A DNA stretch of 64,000 nucleotides. Source: an uncultured Prevotella sp. Lineage in GTDB: Bacteria > Bacteroidota > Bacteroidia > Bacteroidales > Bacteroidaceae. The first letter of the stretch is position 1, and the number at the start of each line of letters is the position of its first letter. Of this stretch, positions 34,978-43,992 are shown piece by piece. The DNA is taken from NCBI GenBank assembly GCA_944320305.1, contig CALUGW010000001.1, positions 124,001-188,000 of the forward strand, written 5' to 3'. The position numbers and the translations under genes are program-made. Under the pieces are notes generated by a model. That model was not told the origin of the DNA and did no database searches. It saw only the letters and a program-made list of their open reading frames with translations.

Positions 34978-36144
34978 ATGGCAGGAATAGACGCAATGAC
35001 ACTGAAAGCTCTTGATGCTCCGATATATGTTATTGACGAAACGCTGCTGAGAAATAATCTCAGTCTGATTGCAGATGTGGCAAAACGTGCCGGTGTTGAG
35101 ATAATATTGGCATTCAAGGCTTTTGCGCTCTGGAAAACATTTCCGATATTTCGTGAGTATATCAGTTCGACAACAGCCAGCTCATTGGCGGAGGCACGGT
35201 TGGCTTTTGAGGAGTTTGGCGCTCCGGCGCACACTTTCTCACCTGCATATACAGATGCGGAGATAGGGGAGATAGCGCGTTGTTCAAGCCATATCACATT
35301 CAATTCCTTGTCTCAATATTCGCGTTACGTCACATACGTTAGAAGTGTTAGGCCGGATATAAAGTGCGGTCTGCGTGTAAATCCGGAATACTCAGAAGTC
35401 GGAACTGCCCTGTATAACCCTTGTGCCCCTGGAACGCGATTCGGTGTCACAGCGGACAAGCTCCCGGATGTCTTGCCAGACGGCATAAGCGGTTTTCATT
35501 GTCACTGCCATTGTGAAAGTGGGGCGGATGTGTTTGAGCGGACTTTGGCTCATATTGAAAATAAGTTCTCGCATTGGTTCCGGCAGCTGGATTGGATCAA
35601 TTTCGGTGGAGGACATTTGATGACCCGTGAGGGTTATGATGTCGAGTTGCTTGTAAGCCTGCTTAAAGGATTTCATGCGCGTTATCCTAACTTGCGCATG
35701 ATACTGGAGCCGGGAAGCGCATTCGCATGGCGCACAGGATGCCTTGTCTCGCATGTTGTTGATATTGTGGAAGACCATGGAATAAAGACAGCCATACTTG
35801 ACGTCAGTTTTACGTGCCATATGCCGGACTGTCTCGAGATGCCTTATCAGCCTGAAGTGCGCAATGCGGTGATGAGACCTCTTAGTGAGGCGAATAAGCC
35901 GCGTACTTACAGATTAGGCGGAAACAGTTGCCTTGCAGGAGATTTTATCGGGTCGTGGCGATTTGAAAAAGCGCTGGAACCGGGTGATGAGATTATTTTT
36001 GAGGATATGCTGCACTACACGACGGTAAAAACCAATATGTTTAATGGCATCTCTCATCCGGCAATAGGACTGCTGCATGAGGACGGACGGCTTGAAATAT
36101 TGCGCTGTTTTACATATGAAGATTATAAAAACAGGATGGATTGA
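34978..36144 (+). CDS. nspC: Carboxynorspermidine decarboxylase
   Basis: 388 residues, PLP enzyme of the alanine-racemase-like fold III. Removes the carboxyl group from carboxyspermidine or carboxynorspermidine, the last step of the alternative polyamine route common in gut Bacteroidota. The PLP lysine is in ILAFKAFALWK, the FHCHCHCESGADVFERTL block is characteristic of NspC, and GGGHLMTREGYD and the TCHMPDCLEMPY Cys/Asp loop are in the expected places. The partner dehydrogenase gene is not in the window. It is coupled to fcl by position only. Confidence 0.95.
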   Translation: MAGIDAMTLKALDAPIYVIDETLLRNNLSLIADVAKRAGVEIILAFKAFALWKTFPIFREYISSTTASSLAEARLAFEEFGAPAHTFSPAYTDAEIGEIARCSSHITFNSLSQYSRYVTYVRSVRPDIKCGLRVNPEYSEVGTALYNPCAPGTRFGVTADKLPDVLPDGISGFHCHCHCESGADVFERTLAHIENKFSHWFRQLDWINFGGGHLMTREGYDVELLVSLLKGFHARYPNLRMILEPGSAFAWRTGCLVSHVVDIVEDHGIKTAILDVSFTCHMPDCLEMPYQPEVRNAVMRPLSEANKPRTYRLGGNSCLAGDFIGSWRFEKALEPGDEIIFEDMLHYTTVKTNMFNGISHPAIGLLHEDGRLEILRCFTYEDYKNRMD

Positions 36145-36174
36145 GAAAATATTTCAAAAAAAGTCGCGAAAAAT

Positions 36175-36205
36175 TTTGTGGGTTTGAAAAAAATGCCTAC
36201 CTTTG
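36175..36205 (+). promoter_or_regulatory. Promoter of the Gly-Leu-Leu-Gly tRNA cluster
   Basis: TTTG at 36175-36178, 19 bases, TACCTTTG at 36198-36205: an ideal Bacteroidetes promoter, 48 bases before the first tRNA. Confidence 0.75.
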
Positions 36206-36252
36206 CACCGCGTTAAGAGAAACGCTCCTCTGAAAAGCGGAGGAATTTAAAA

Positions 36253-36325
<73 letters not shown>

Positions 36326-36373
36326 CGACATATTGAACAAAGAGTGGCAACACTCCGTAGGAGGTTGTTGCAA

Positions 36374-36455
36374 GCCCAGGTGGCGGAATTGGTAGACGCG
36401 CACGTTTCAGGTGCGTGTGCCGCGAGGCGTGCAGGTTCGAGTCCTGTTCTGGGCA
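36374..36455 (+). tRNA. tRNA-Leu (CAG)
   Basis: Class II tRNA of 82 bases. Acceptor GCCCAGG pairs with TCTGGGC (one G-T), D arm TGGCGGAATTGGTAGACGC, anticodon loop TTCAGGT (CAG), long variable arm and T loop TTCGAGT. Confidence 0.95.
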
Positions 36456-36469
36456 CTCTTTTTTTTGTT

Positions 36470-36553
36470 GGAGAGGTGGCGGAATTGGTAGACGCGCTAC
36501 TTTGAGGGGGTAGTGTTAATTGCGACGTGGGAGTTCGAGTCTCCTCCTCTTCA
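36470..36553 (+). tRNA. tRNA-Leu (GAG)
   Basis: Class II tRNA of 84 bases. Acceptor GGAGAGG pairs with CCTCTTC (one G-T), the same Leu-type D arm as its neighbour, anticodon loop TTGAGGG (GAG), long variable arm. Confidence 0.93.
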
Positions 36554-36564
36554 CACAAGCTCAG

Positions 36565-36637
<73 letters not shown>

Positions 36638-36671
36638 CTTTTTTTTATTTCAAGAAAAACATCACTCCACT

Positions 36672-37217
36672 ATGAATTTGTATTTGAGATATTTTGATAA
36701 AGAGACATTGGTGCATAATGTAGATGATGCGATAGATTTTCTTGCAGGCATAGATGAAATAGGAATGAATCCAATGCTGGAGGAAGACATTCGTGAGTAT
36801 GCGGCAAGTGATGTGTTTTATCCCAAACGCTATAAGATACGTCCTCGGGTTTATTTCATAATTATAAAGACAGAGGCTGCGACAATGCTTGATTTCAAGG
36901 AAAAGCGCGCATTGCACACTCCGTCGTCGGCAAACGACCGTGACCGAATGGTTTCGCCGATAATCGCTCATTTGAATGAAGAGATGCCCGGATGGTATGA
37001 GGGCGTGATTGATTTCAAACGGGTGCTCCAGGTGCCTGGGACGGGTAAATACCAATACCGCGATACACACTTTGTGGCACAATGTAAGGCGATGTCTGGT
37101 CTTGATTGCTATAATAGAATTGTTGCCCATTTGCGGCAGCGTGTTGACAGCAGGAGCCAGTTCCCGTCAGCAAAAGGTAAGAATTTCAGATTCCGTTATT
37201 TGGGCCAGTGCAAGTAA
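36672..37217 (+). CDS. Conserved hypothetical protein
   Basis: 181 residues from the ATG at 36672; the open frame runs back through the tRNA genes but those codons are not protein-coding. It starts MNLYLRYFDKETLVHNVDDA. It has no signal peptide, membrane segment or motif I can assign, and is mostly alpha/beta with a basic C terminus (QRVDSRSQF...KNFRFRYLGQ). I recognise it only as a Bacteroidales protein often of this length; function unknown. It lies right behind the tRNA cluster and 42 bases before ssb, so may be read from the tRNA promoter. Confidence 0.75.
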   Translation: MNLYLRYFDKETLVHNVDDAIDFLAGIDEIGMNPMLEEDIREYAASDVFYPKRYKIRPRVYFIIIKTEAATMLDFKEKRALHTPSSANDRDRMVSPIIAHLNEEMPGWYEGVIDFKRVLQVPGTGKYQYRDTHFVAQCKAMSGLDCYNRIVAHLRQRVDSRSQFPSAKGKNFRFRYLGQCK

Positions 37218-37259
37218 GGCCTGAAGTCAATGTGGCGGGCATATTAAATTCATATTGTT

Positions 37260-37685
37260 ATGAATAAGGTGATGCTGATTGGTAATGTTGGTAAGGAGCC
37301 TGAAGTGAGATATGTCGACCATGGCGTTGCTGTTGCAAGACTGTCTTTGGCAACAACAGAAAGGGGGTATGTGCTTCAAAACGGTACTCAGGTGCCCGAC
37401 CGTACAGATTGGCATTATGTGATATTGTGGCGGAAACTGGCGGAAGTTGTTGAAAAATATGTCCACAAAGGTGACAAACTTTATATCGAAGGCCGTATCC
37501 GCTATACTTCTTATAGTGACAAGCACGGTGTAAAACACAATGCCACTGAGATTTGGGCAGAAAACATGGAAATGCTGAGTTCAAGACAGCGGCAGACATC
37601 AGTCGCTCCTGAACAGGCCGAACCACAGAATAAAGCGGATGGAAAAGAACCGTCGGCAGAAGGAACGGAAGGCTGTCCGTTTTAA
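37260..37685 (+). CDS. ssb: Single-stranded DNA-binding protein
   Basis: 141 residues. One OB fold (about 1-105: MNKVMLIGNVGKEPEVRY, ARLSLATTERGY, TDWHYVILWRKLAEVVEKYV, GDKLYIEGRIRYTSY) is followed by a short disordered Gln/Glu-rich linker. The tail ends in EGTEGCPF, a variant of the acidic tip (usually DDLPF) that recruits repair and replication partners. It is shorter than E. coli SSB (178). A terminator follows 60 bases downstream. Confidence 0.96.
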   Translation: MNKVMLIGNVGKEPEVRYVDHGVAVARLSLATTERGYVLQNGTQVPDRTDWHYVILWRKLAEVVEKYVHKGDKLYIEGRIRYTSYSDKHGVKHNATEIWAENMEMLSSRQRQTSVAPEQAEPQNKADGKEPSAEGTEGCPF

Positions 37686-37745
37686 TGGTTGACGGTTGAC
37701 AGTGTGGCGTAGCGGATTTTTGACGCTGGCTCTACAAGTTAATGG

Positions 37746-37785
37746 CAGATAGAATTCTGAAATCTCAGATGTTCTATCTGTTTTT
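37746..37785 (+). terminator. Intrinsic terminator of ssb
   Basis: 9-bp stem CAGATAGAA (37746-37754 with 37772-37780) followed by TTTTT. Confidence 0.75.
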
Positions 37786-37860
37786 GTGATTATTGCCTAT
37801 GAGGATTTTGTGGTGCCGGTAATGGAAGAAGTCTTATTGGCTGTTAAAAAAACGTTCTGA

Positions 37861-37892
37861 TTTTGTGGTTTATCCGATTTGGCGTATTTTTG
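37861..37892 (+). promoter_or_regulatory. Promoter of the engB-recR operon
   Basis: TTTTG at 37861-37865, 19 bases, TATTTTTG at 37885-37892, 25 bases before the engB ATG. Confidence 0.7.
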
Positions 37893-37917
37893 CATATAAA
37901 AGAGATATAATTTAAAT

Positions 37918-38523
37918 ATGGAAATAAAGACAGCGGAGTTTACTTTAAGCTCTCCAAGAGAATCAATGTGTCCCAAAGATGACAAACCGGAATATGCATT
38001 CATCGGTAGGTCGAATGTGGGTAAGTCAAGTCTTATAAATATGCTGTGTGGGAATAAAAAACTGGCAAAAACATCGTCAACCCCGGGTAAAACTCTGCTG
38101 ATAAATCATTTCATAATTAACCGTGAGTGGTATCTTGTGGACTTGCCAGGATATGGGTTTGCCAAACGGTCTAAGAAAGAGGTAGGCAGATTGGACCAGA
38201 TGATTACCGGCTACATATTGCAACGGGAACAGCTTGTTAATGTTTTTGTTCTTGTGGATGCACGCCATGAGCCGCAGAAAATAGACCTCGAATTTATAAA
38301 CTGGCTCGGCAGCAGCGGTATTCCGTTCTCAATTGTGTTTACAAAAGCTGATAAACTGTCAAAATCTCAATTATCGCTAAATGTGGAATTCTATAAGAAA
38401 AAACTAAGCGAGACATGGGAAGAAATACCGCCTGTGTTTGTGACATCGTCTCAAGATAAAACGGGGAAAGAAGAACTGCTTGATTATATTGACAGCATCA
38501 ATAAATCATTGAAAAAAGAATAA
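37918..38523 (+). CDS. engB: Ribosome biogenesis GTP-binding protein YihA/EngB
   Basis: 201 residues, single-domain TRAFAC GTPase that assists large-subunit assembly. G1 is [13 protein letters not shown]2 lies in SSTPGKT, G3 is DLPGYGFAK (diagnostic of EngB), G4 is TKAD and G5 is TSSQ. The length is typical. It is the first gene of a six-gene operon; the ABC-F gene follows after 4 bases. Confidence 0.96.
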   Translation: MEIKTAEFTLSSPRESMCPKDDKPEYAFIGRSNVGKSSLINMLCGNKKLAKTSSTPGKTLLINHFIINREWYLVDLPGYGFAKRSKKEVGRLDQMITGYILQREQLVNVFVLVDARHEPQKIDLEFINWLGSSGIPFSIVFTKADKLSKSQLSLNVEFYKKKLSETWEEIPPVFVTSSQDKTGKEELLDYIDSINKSLKKE

Positions 38524-38527
38524 GCGT

Positions 38528-40315
38528 ATGGCAAAAGACACTACGTTTCTTGACGTACAAAACCTCTCAAAGTCGTTTGGCGCACTTCAGTTGTTCAAGG
38601 ATATTAGTTTCAGTGTGGCTGAAGGCCAAAAGGTTGGACTGATTGCGAAAAATGGTTCGGGCAAGTCAACAATTCTTTCTATAGTTGCAGGCGAGGACAG
38701 TTGTGATGCAGGTGAAATAACTTTCCGCCGTGATTTGAAAGTCGGGTATCTTAAACAAGCTCCGATTTTTAATCCAGAAGAATCTGTATTGGACGCTTGT
38801 TTCAACCATCAGGGTGAGGAATCGAAAATATTGAAAGCCAAACAGATTTTGACACGTCTGAAAATCAAAGACCTCTCTCAGCCGATGGGTCAACTCAGTG
38901 GCGGGCAGCAGAAACGTGTGGCATTGGCCAATGTGCTTATAACGGATCCTGATTTTTTGATTCTTGACGAGCCGACCAATCATCTTGACTTGGAAATGAT
39001 AGAATGGCTCGAAAAATTTCTTGCATCAGGAAACAAAACAGTGCTCATGGTCACGCACGACCGTTTTTTTCTTGACCGTGTTTGTTCTGTTATACTGGAA
39101 CTTGATGATAAACAATTGTATTCTTACCGTGGGAATTATAGCTATTATCTTGAAAAACGGCAAGAACGCATAGATTCCCGGAGGGCAGAGATTGCACGGG
39201 CAAATAATTTGTACCGGAAAGAGTTGGAATGGATGAGAAGAATGCCACAGGCGCGTGGTCATAAGGCAAAATACAGAGAAGAAGCGTTTTATGAATTGGA
39301 ACGGGTAGCGCGCCAGCAGGTGGAAGAGCGTCAGATGAAACTGAAGTCTTCAAATGTGTACATTGGAAGTAAGATTTTTGAGTGCCAGTATATTTCCAAA
39401 GCATGGTCACCGGATAAGGTTGTGATGAAAGATTTCTATTATAATTTTTCACGCTTTGAAAAAATGGGGATTGTTGGGAATAATGGTACTGGCAAATCTA
39501 CTTTCATAAAAATGTTATTGGGGGCGGTACAGCCAGATTCAGGGCGAATAGTTATTGGAGACACTGTGAAGTTTGGCTATTTTTCGCAAGAAGGTCTCGC
39601 GTTTTCTGCCGACAAGAAAGTTATAGATGTTGTAAGGGATATTGCAGAGTACATTGATTTGGGCCGTGGACGCCACATGACTGCATCTCAGTTTCTTCAA
39701 TATTTTTTGTTCACACCGGAACAGCAGTATAATTATGTGAGCAAATTAAGTGGAGGTGAGCGTCGCAAGCTGTATCTTTGCACTGTTCTTATGTGTAATC
39801 CAAACTTCCTGGTGCTTGATGAACCGACAAATGATCTTGACATTGTGACGCTTCAGATTCTTGAAGAATATCTTGCCGAGTTTCCCGGTTGCGTGATTGT
39901 TGTTAGCCATGACCGTTATTTTATGGATAAAGTGGTCGATCATTTGCTTGTTTTTAAAGGGGATGGGGTCATAAAGGATTTTCCTGGTAATTACACACAA
40001 TATAGGGAATGGCAGGCTTTGGCGTCTGAAAATGAGATGACTAATAGCGACACAAACAAGTCTGTGCGGCGCAATGCTCATAAGATGTCAGATGGCAAGC
40101 GCAAAATGACTTATAAGGAGAAAATCGAGTTTGCAAGTCTGGAAAAAGAGATTGCCGAACTTGAAGAGGAGCAGAGGCAGCTGGAGGCTGACTTGTCAAG
40201 CGGTGTGCTGTCAACGGATGAAATTATGAAAAAGAGTTTTCGCTTCTCGGCTGTTAAAGAAGAAATTGACAGCAAAAGCATGAGGTGGCTTGAGTTGAGC
40301 GAGATAGGAAATTAA
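38528..40315 (+). CDS. ABC-F family ATPase, Uup-like
   Basis: 595 residues with two ATPase domains and no membrane part. First domain: Walker [13 protein letters not shown], signature LSGGQQKR, Walker [14 protein letters not shown]. Second domain: [33 protein letters not shown]. The linker near residues 220-275 is rich in Arg/Glu ([17 protein letters not shown]) as in the P-site interaction motif. The C-terminal 60 residues form a charged coiled coil ([17 protein letters not shown]), as in Uup. ABC-F proteins act on the ribosome or on DNA structures rather than in transport. Second gene of the operon. Confidence 0.93.
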   Translation: MAKDTTFLDVQNLSKSFGALQLFKDISFSVAEGQKVGLIAKNGSGKSTILSIVAGEDSCDAGEITFRRDLKVGYLKQAPIFNPEESVLDACFNHQGEESKILKAKQILTRLKIKDLSQPMGQLSGGQQKRVALANVLITDPDFLILDEPTNHLDLEMIEWLEKFLASGNKTVLMVTHDRFFLDRVCSVILELDDKQLYSYRGNYSYYLEKRQERIDSRRAEIARANNLYRKELEWMRRMPQARGHKAKYREEAFYELERVARQQVEERQMKLKSSNVYIGSKIFECQYISKAWSPDKVVMKDFYYNFSRFEKMGIVGNNGTGKSTFIKMLLGAVQPDSGRIVIGDTVKFGYFSQEGLAFSADKKVIDVVRDIAEYIDLGRGRHMTASQFLQYFLFTPEQQYNYVSKLSGGERRKLYLCTVLMCNPNFLVLDEPTNDLDIVTLQILEEYLAEFPGCVIVVSHDRYFMDKVVDHLLVFKGDGVIKDFPGNYTQYREWQALASENEMTNSDTNKSVRRNAHKMSDGKRKMTYKEKIEFASLEKEIAELEEEQRQLEADLSSGVLSTDEIMKKSFRFSAVKEEIDSKSMRWLELSEIGN

Positions 40316-40328
40316 ATCGTGTGTTACA

Positions 40329-40943
40329 ATGGTTCAAAAATATCCGTCACATTTGCTTGAAAATGCAGTTGAGGAATTCTCCAAGCTGCCAGGCGTCGGC
40401 AGCAAAACTGCTTTAAGACTGGTTCTGCATTTGCTCAAGCGTACAACAGACGAGGTTGACCGTTTCACTGATGCGGTGAACAGGTTGCGCCATGAAGTTC
40501 GGCATTGTTCGATCTGTCACAATATAAGTGACACTGATGTCTGTCCGATTTGTTCTGACAACAGACGGGATACTACTGTAATATGTGTTGTTGAGAATGT
40601 GCAGGATATCATGGCAATCGAATCAACAATGCAGTACAGCGGGCTTTATCATGTGCTCGGTGGGGTTATTTCTCCAATGGATGGTGTGGGGCCAGGCGAT
40701 ATTGAAATAGATTCTCTTGTTAAACGTATAAAAAGCGGTGGTGTGAAAGAAGTTATTCTGGCTTTAAGTCCAACGATGGAAGGCGACACGACAAATTTTT
40801 ATATTTCAAGAAAATTGGCATCGTTTGACGTTAAACTGACCGTTATTGCCCGTGGGGTGTCTGTCGGCGATGAGATTGAATATGCAGACGAGGTGACTTT
40901 GGGCAGATCGATTATAAACAGAACATTATTTGATGGAAAATAA
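40329..40943 (+). CDS. recR: Recombination mediator protein RecR
   Basis: 204 residues. Helix-hairpin-helix near the N terminus ([13 protein letters not shown]), four-Cys zinc finger [18 protein letters not shown], Toprim domain ([15 protein letters not shown]) and the C-terminal [20 protein letters not shown]. RecR works with RecO (and RecF) to load RecA on gaps. Its neighbours recall the same gene order in other Bacteroidales. The next gene starts 3 bases after the stop. Confidence 0.97.
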   Translation: MVQKYPSHLLENAVEEFSKLPGVGSKTALRLVLHLLKRTTDEVDRFTDAVNRLRHEVRHCSICHNISDTDVCPICSDNRRDTTVICVVENVQDIMAIESTMQYSGLYHVLGGVISPMDGVGPGDIEIDSLVKRIKSGGVKEVILALSPTMEGDTTNFYISRKLASFDVKLTVIARGVSVGDEIEYADEVTLGRSIINRTLFDGK

Positions 40944-40946
40944 AGT

Positions 40947-41381
40947 ATGAGAAAGACGAGAAACATATTGATGACAGAATTTGTCGCATTTATTTCAATT
41001 GCCGTGTTTGTTGTGTCGTTGTATGAATGTGATATTCTTATTGGCGGAGTTTTGGCAGCAGAAAAAAACGCAGAGTTTGTTATTGCAGCGGTAATGGAAT
41101 TGGTCACACTTGCTGCAATACCATTAACCTTGCGTATGTTCAAACTTTCGAATGTAAAGCGGTCTATAGGCAATACCGGTTCTTTGGGATTGTGCAAATG
41201 GGGGACTGTCAGGATTTTTCTCTTGGGACTTCCTCTTGTGCTTAATACCATTTTGTACTATTTGTTCATGTCCACCACGTTCGGATACATGGCAATAATA
41301 GTTCTGCTTTGCTTCCCGTTTATATTTCCGTCTATGGGGCGTTGCAATTATGAGGTTTCGATTTTGGGAAAACAGGAATGA
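40947..41381 (+). CDS. Small inner-membrane protein of unknown function
   Basis: 144 residues with four predicted membrane helices (about 10-26, 41-62, 87-110 and 112-128). The loops carry a few Lys/Arg residues on the likely cytoplasmic side. I know this type only as an unnamed conserved gene between recR and a glycosyltransferase in Bacteroidales. Its stop overlaps the next start (ATGA, 41378-41381), so production is coupled to the glycosyltransferase; a helper role for that enzyme is possible but unproven. Confidence 0.75.
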   Translation: MRKTRNILMTEFVAFISIAVFVVSLYECDILIGGVLAAEKNAEFVIAAVMELVTLAAIPLTLRMFKLSNVKRSIGNTGSLGLCKWGTVRIFLLGLPLVLNTILYYLFMSTTFGYMAIIVLLCFPFIFPSMGRCNYEVSILGKQE

Positions 41382-42568
41382 AGCTGAGCGTAATTATTGT
41401 TAATTTCAACGTGAAATATTACGTTGAACAATGTCTGAACAGCCTGAACCGGGCGTTAAAAGGAATCGACAGCGAGATTTTTGTGGTTGACAATCATTCC
41501 AAAGATGATTCAGTCGGCTATATTACGCACCGTTTCCGCAATGTGACGGTTATTGATTGCAATCACAATCTGGGATTTGCCAGAGCCAACAATATTGCCA
41601 TTCGCTGTTCTGAAGGAGAATATGTATTGCTGCTGAATCCGGATACAATTGTTTGTGAAGATACAATAGAAAAATGTATCGCTTTCATGGATACTCATCC
41701 TAAGGCGGGAGGGGCTGGAGTTCTGATGTTCAATCCAGACGGCACTTATGCTCCAGAATCGAGAAGAGGGTTGCCAACACCGCTCACTTCATTTTATAAG
41801 ATGTCCGGCTTATGCTCCCGCTTTCCCAATAGTCGCACATTGGGGCGTTATTATATGGGATTCTTGCCATGGGACGAACCGGCAAAAATAGACATTGTGA
41901 GTGGCGCTTTTTGTCTGTTGCGCAGAAAAGCTCTCGATCAAATAGGCTGTCTTGACGAAGACTTTTTCATGTATGGCGAAGATATAGATTTGTCTTACAG
42001 GCTTTTAAAAGGAGGTTTTGACAATTGGTATCTGCCATATCCCATATTGCATTACAAAGGCGAAAGCACCCAAAAAACCTCATTCCGATATGTCCATGTG
42101 TTTTATCAGGCAATGCTTATATTCTTTAAGAAACATTACGGCCACTTAAGCTTTTGTATAACTTTGCCTATTAAAGCTGCTGTTTACGTAAAGGCTGCGG
42201 CTGCGCTTGTCAAGATGCAGTCATACAGACTCCGCAAGTCGTTGGGATTTACTTACAAACGGCACATTGACCCATGCTATTTGTTTGTGGGAAACAGCCA
42301 AATGATAGACAACTGCATGATTGTTGCAAAGCGCAAAGGGCTTGCTGCTTATTTCTTGTTTTGTGAAAGTTTGAATGCTGAAATTTTGACAAAACATATC
42401 TCAAACATGGAATTTAAAACGCCTGTTTGCATCGTTTTCGATACCGACACATTTTCCTATAAGCAGATATTGGAAACCATGTCGCGCATATCCGGAGCAA
42501 AAGTTGTATTGGGTACATACTCGTCGAAAACGCGGATTGTTATTACGCCTCGTGAAATCATCAAATGA
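41378..42568 (+). CDS. Glycosyltransferase family 2 (rhamnosyltransferase WbbL-like)
   Basis: 396 residues. GT-A domain in the first about 260 residues: LSVIIVNFNVKYYVEQCL, VVDNHSKDD, CNHNLGFARANNIAI, LLNPDTIV (DxD-like), SGAFCLLRRKALDQIG and FFMYGEDIDLSYRLLK. The remaining 120 residues form a second small alpha/beta domain (CYLFVGNSQMIDNCMIV, PVCIVFDTDTFSYKQILETM) that I cannot assign. There are no membrane anchors, but an amphipathic stretch sits near 240-270. Probably adds a sugar in lipopolysaccharide or another glycan; the acceptor is unknown. Confidence 0.88.
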   Translation: MKLSVIIVNFNVKYYVEQCLNSLNRALKGIDSEIFVVDNHSKDDSVGYITHRFRNVTVIDCNHNLGFARANNIAIRCSEGEYVLLLNPDTIVCEDTIEKCIAFMDTHPKAGGAGVLMFNPDGTYAPESRRGLPTPLTSFYKMSGLCSRFPNSRTLGRYYMGFLPWDEPAKIDIVSGAFCLLRRKALDQIGCLDEDFFMYGEDIDLSYRLLKGGFDNWYLPYPILHYKGESTQKTSFRYVHVFYQAMLIFFKKHYGHLSFCITLPIKAAVYVKAAAALVKMQSYRLRKSLGFTYKRHIDPCYLFVGNSQMIDNCMIVAKRKGLAAYFLFCESLNAEILTKHISNMEFKTPVCIVFDTDTFSYKQILETMSRISGAKVVLGTYSSKTRIVITPREIIK

Positions 42569-42569
42569 T

Positions 42570-43091
42570 ATGGACATGGGATATTCTTCTATGGATATTA
42601 GACTGCGTGCAATGGAGCCAGAAGATTTGGACACGCTTTATAAAATAGAAAATGATATGGCATTGTGGGATGTCGGCATGACCAATGTGCCATATTCCCG
42701 TTATGCCCTGCACAATTATATGTCTGGCGTGTCAAATGATATTTATGCAGACCGTCAGGTCAGGTTGATTATTGAACGTAAAGATGGTGTGGTTGTCGGC
42801 ATGGTTGATCTTGTCAATTTTGACCCAAGACACAAACGAGCGGAAATCGGTATTGTCATTGAGAAAAGATATCGCAGACAGGGATACGCCTCAATGACTC
42901 TCTCTTGTATGGCAGAATATTCCAAGTCAATCCTCCATCTTCATCAGCTGTATGTAATCGTTGATGCGTCAAATGTGGCATCTGTCAGTTTGTTCAAAAA
43001 GATGGGATATACCGCCACATCATATCTAAAAGAGTGGCTTTATGACGGGAGCAACTACCATGACGCGGTGCTAATGCAAGTTTTTTTCTGA
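42570..43091 (+). CDS. GNAT family N-acetyltransferase (RimJ/RimL/SpeG type)
   Basis: 173 residues from the ATG at 42570, 1 base after the glycosyltransferase stop; a Met at 42591 (MDIRLRAMEPEDLD) is also plausible because the domain begins there. The acetyl-CoA loop is IEKRYRRQGYASMTL, preceded by RAEIGIVI, and followed by NVASVSLFKKMGYTATSYLKEW. This pattern fits ribosomal-protein or polyamine acetyltransferases. The substrate is not readable. Last gene of the engB operon. Confidence 0.87.
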   Translation: MDMGYSSMDIRLRAMEPEDLDTLYKIENDMALWDVGMTNVPYSRYALHNYMSGVSNDIYADRQVRLIIERKDGVVVGMVDLVNFDPRHKRAEIGIVIEKRYRRQGYASMTLSCMAEYSKSILHLHQLYVIVDASNVASVSLFKKMGYTATSYLKEWLYDGSNYHDAVLMQVFF

Positions 43092-43106
43092 TTTTTCGTG
43101 GAAAAG

Positions 43107-43138
43107 TTTTGCCGGATGAAAATAATTTACTACCTTTG
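43107..43138 (+). promoter_or_regulatory. Promoter of the tRNA-Asp pair
   Basis: TTTTG at 43107-43111, 19 bases, TACCTTTG at 43131-43138, 27 bases before the first tRNA. Nearly the same as the Gly/Leu cluster promoter. Confidence 0.75.
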
Positions 43139-43165
43139 CACCCGCAAACAGAAAACAAACAGACT

Positions 43166-43239
43166 GGTGCGTTAGTTCAGTAGGTTAGAATGCCTGCCTG
43201 TCACGCAGGAGGTCACGAGTTCGAATCTCGTACGCACCG
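43166..43239 (+). tRNA. tRNA-Asp (GTC), copy 1
   Basis: Acceptor GGTGCGT pairs with ACGCACC; anticodon GTC in CTGTCAC; T loop TTCGAAT. 74 bases with discriminator G, no encoded CCA. Confidence 0.97.
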
Positions 43240-43270
43240 CTGGTTTTGGATGCGCAGAAAAGTTTTGACT

Positions 43271-43344
43271 GGTGCGTTAGTTCAGTAGGTTAGAATGCCT
43301 GCCTGTCACGCAGGAGGTCACGAGTTCGAATCTCGTACGCACCG
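43271..43344 (+). tRNA. tRNA-Asp (GTC), copy 2
   Basis: Identical to the copy at 43166 over 74 bases, 31 bases downstream. Confidence 0.97.
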
Positions 43345-43365
43345 CTGATATTAGGAGATTAAAGA

Positions 43366-43401
43366 AATAGGCCGGAGAGCAAATATGTTCTCCGGCCTAT
43401 T
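43366..43401 (+). terminator. Terminator of the tRNA-Asp pair
   Basis: 16-bp stem with one G-T pair (43366-43381 with 43386-43401, AATAGGCCGGAGAGCA), 4-base loop AATA. Only a short T-poor tail follows. Confidence 0.75.
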
Positions 43402-43406
43402 CTTAT

Positions 43407-43436
43407 GGATGAAAATGGATGAAAATGGATGAAAAG
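43407..43436 (+). repeat. Short tandem repeat, 3 x 10 bases
   Basis: GGATGAAAAT three times, the last copy ending in G instead of T. It lies directly after the terminator hairpin, in non-coding DNA. Confidence 0.9.
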
Positions 43437-43595
43437 CACCGTTATTATTACAGTTTCTTTTATTTTTATCTGTAGTGCGGTGTTGTTATGAATTAAATTA
43501 TTAATTTTGTATTCGATAGTACCGTTTCGAAGCATACCTGAATTGGATATGTTGTCGTGTCGGTGAATAGAGCTGTTAATTAATAATTTAAATTT

Positions 43596-43928
43596 ATGTA
43601 TAGAATACAAGCAAATCTGTCGGGTACCAGAAGCATTGAGATAAGCGTTGCTCATTTGCAGACAATCGCGAAATATCGGCTTTTCCACGATTTGATAGAC
43701 AGCACCGGATATGTTGACGAGCAGGTGTTGGACAAGCTGAAGCTGAATGTGCGCTCAATTCTTGAAACCGGGAATGGCGGAGACAAGGATTTGTTGGATC
43801 TTTGTCTTGATGTCGTCTATCATCCCAATATGAAAAGCTTTGGACTTAAAAGACTAATTGAGCTTTTCACGGAATGGGAGATGTCAAACGCCTCGGCGTC
43901 AGGTGGCGAAAGCGAGGTTGAACAATAA
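43596..43928 (+). CDS. Small hypothetical protein
   Basis: 110 residues, soluble, with no signal or membrane segment. It starts MYRIQANLSGTRSIEISVAH, is predicted mainly helical, and ends in an acidic Ser/Glu tail (SASGGESEVEQ). A TAATTTTG box at 43502-43509 lies 86 bases upstream. I recognise no family. It is 64 bases ahead of the YgiQ gene in the same direction. Codon use is like its neighbours, which supports a real gene. Confidence 0.6.
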   Translation: MYRIQANLSGTRSIEISVAHLQTIAKYRLFHDLIDSTGYVDEQVLDKLKLNVRSILETGNGGDKDLLDLCLDVVYHPNMKSFGLKRLIELFTEWEMSNASASGGESEVEQ

Positions 43929-43992
43929 ACAGAGGTTATTTTGAAAAAGTTTGTCTGCAGTTGCTTGCGGACTGAGGGTTTATTAATTCCGT

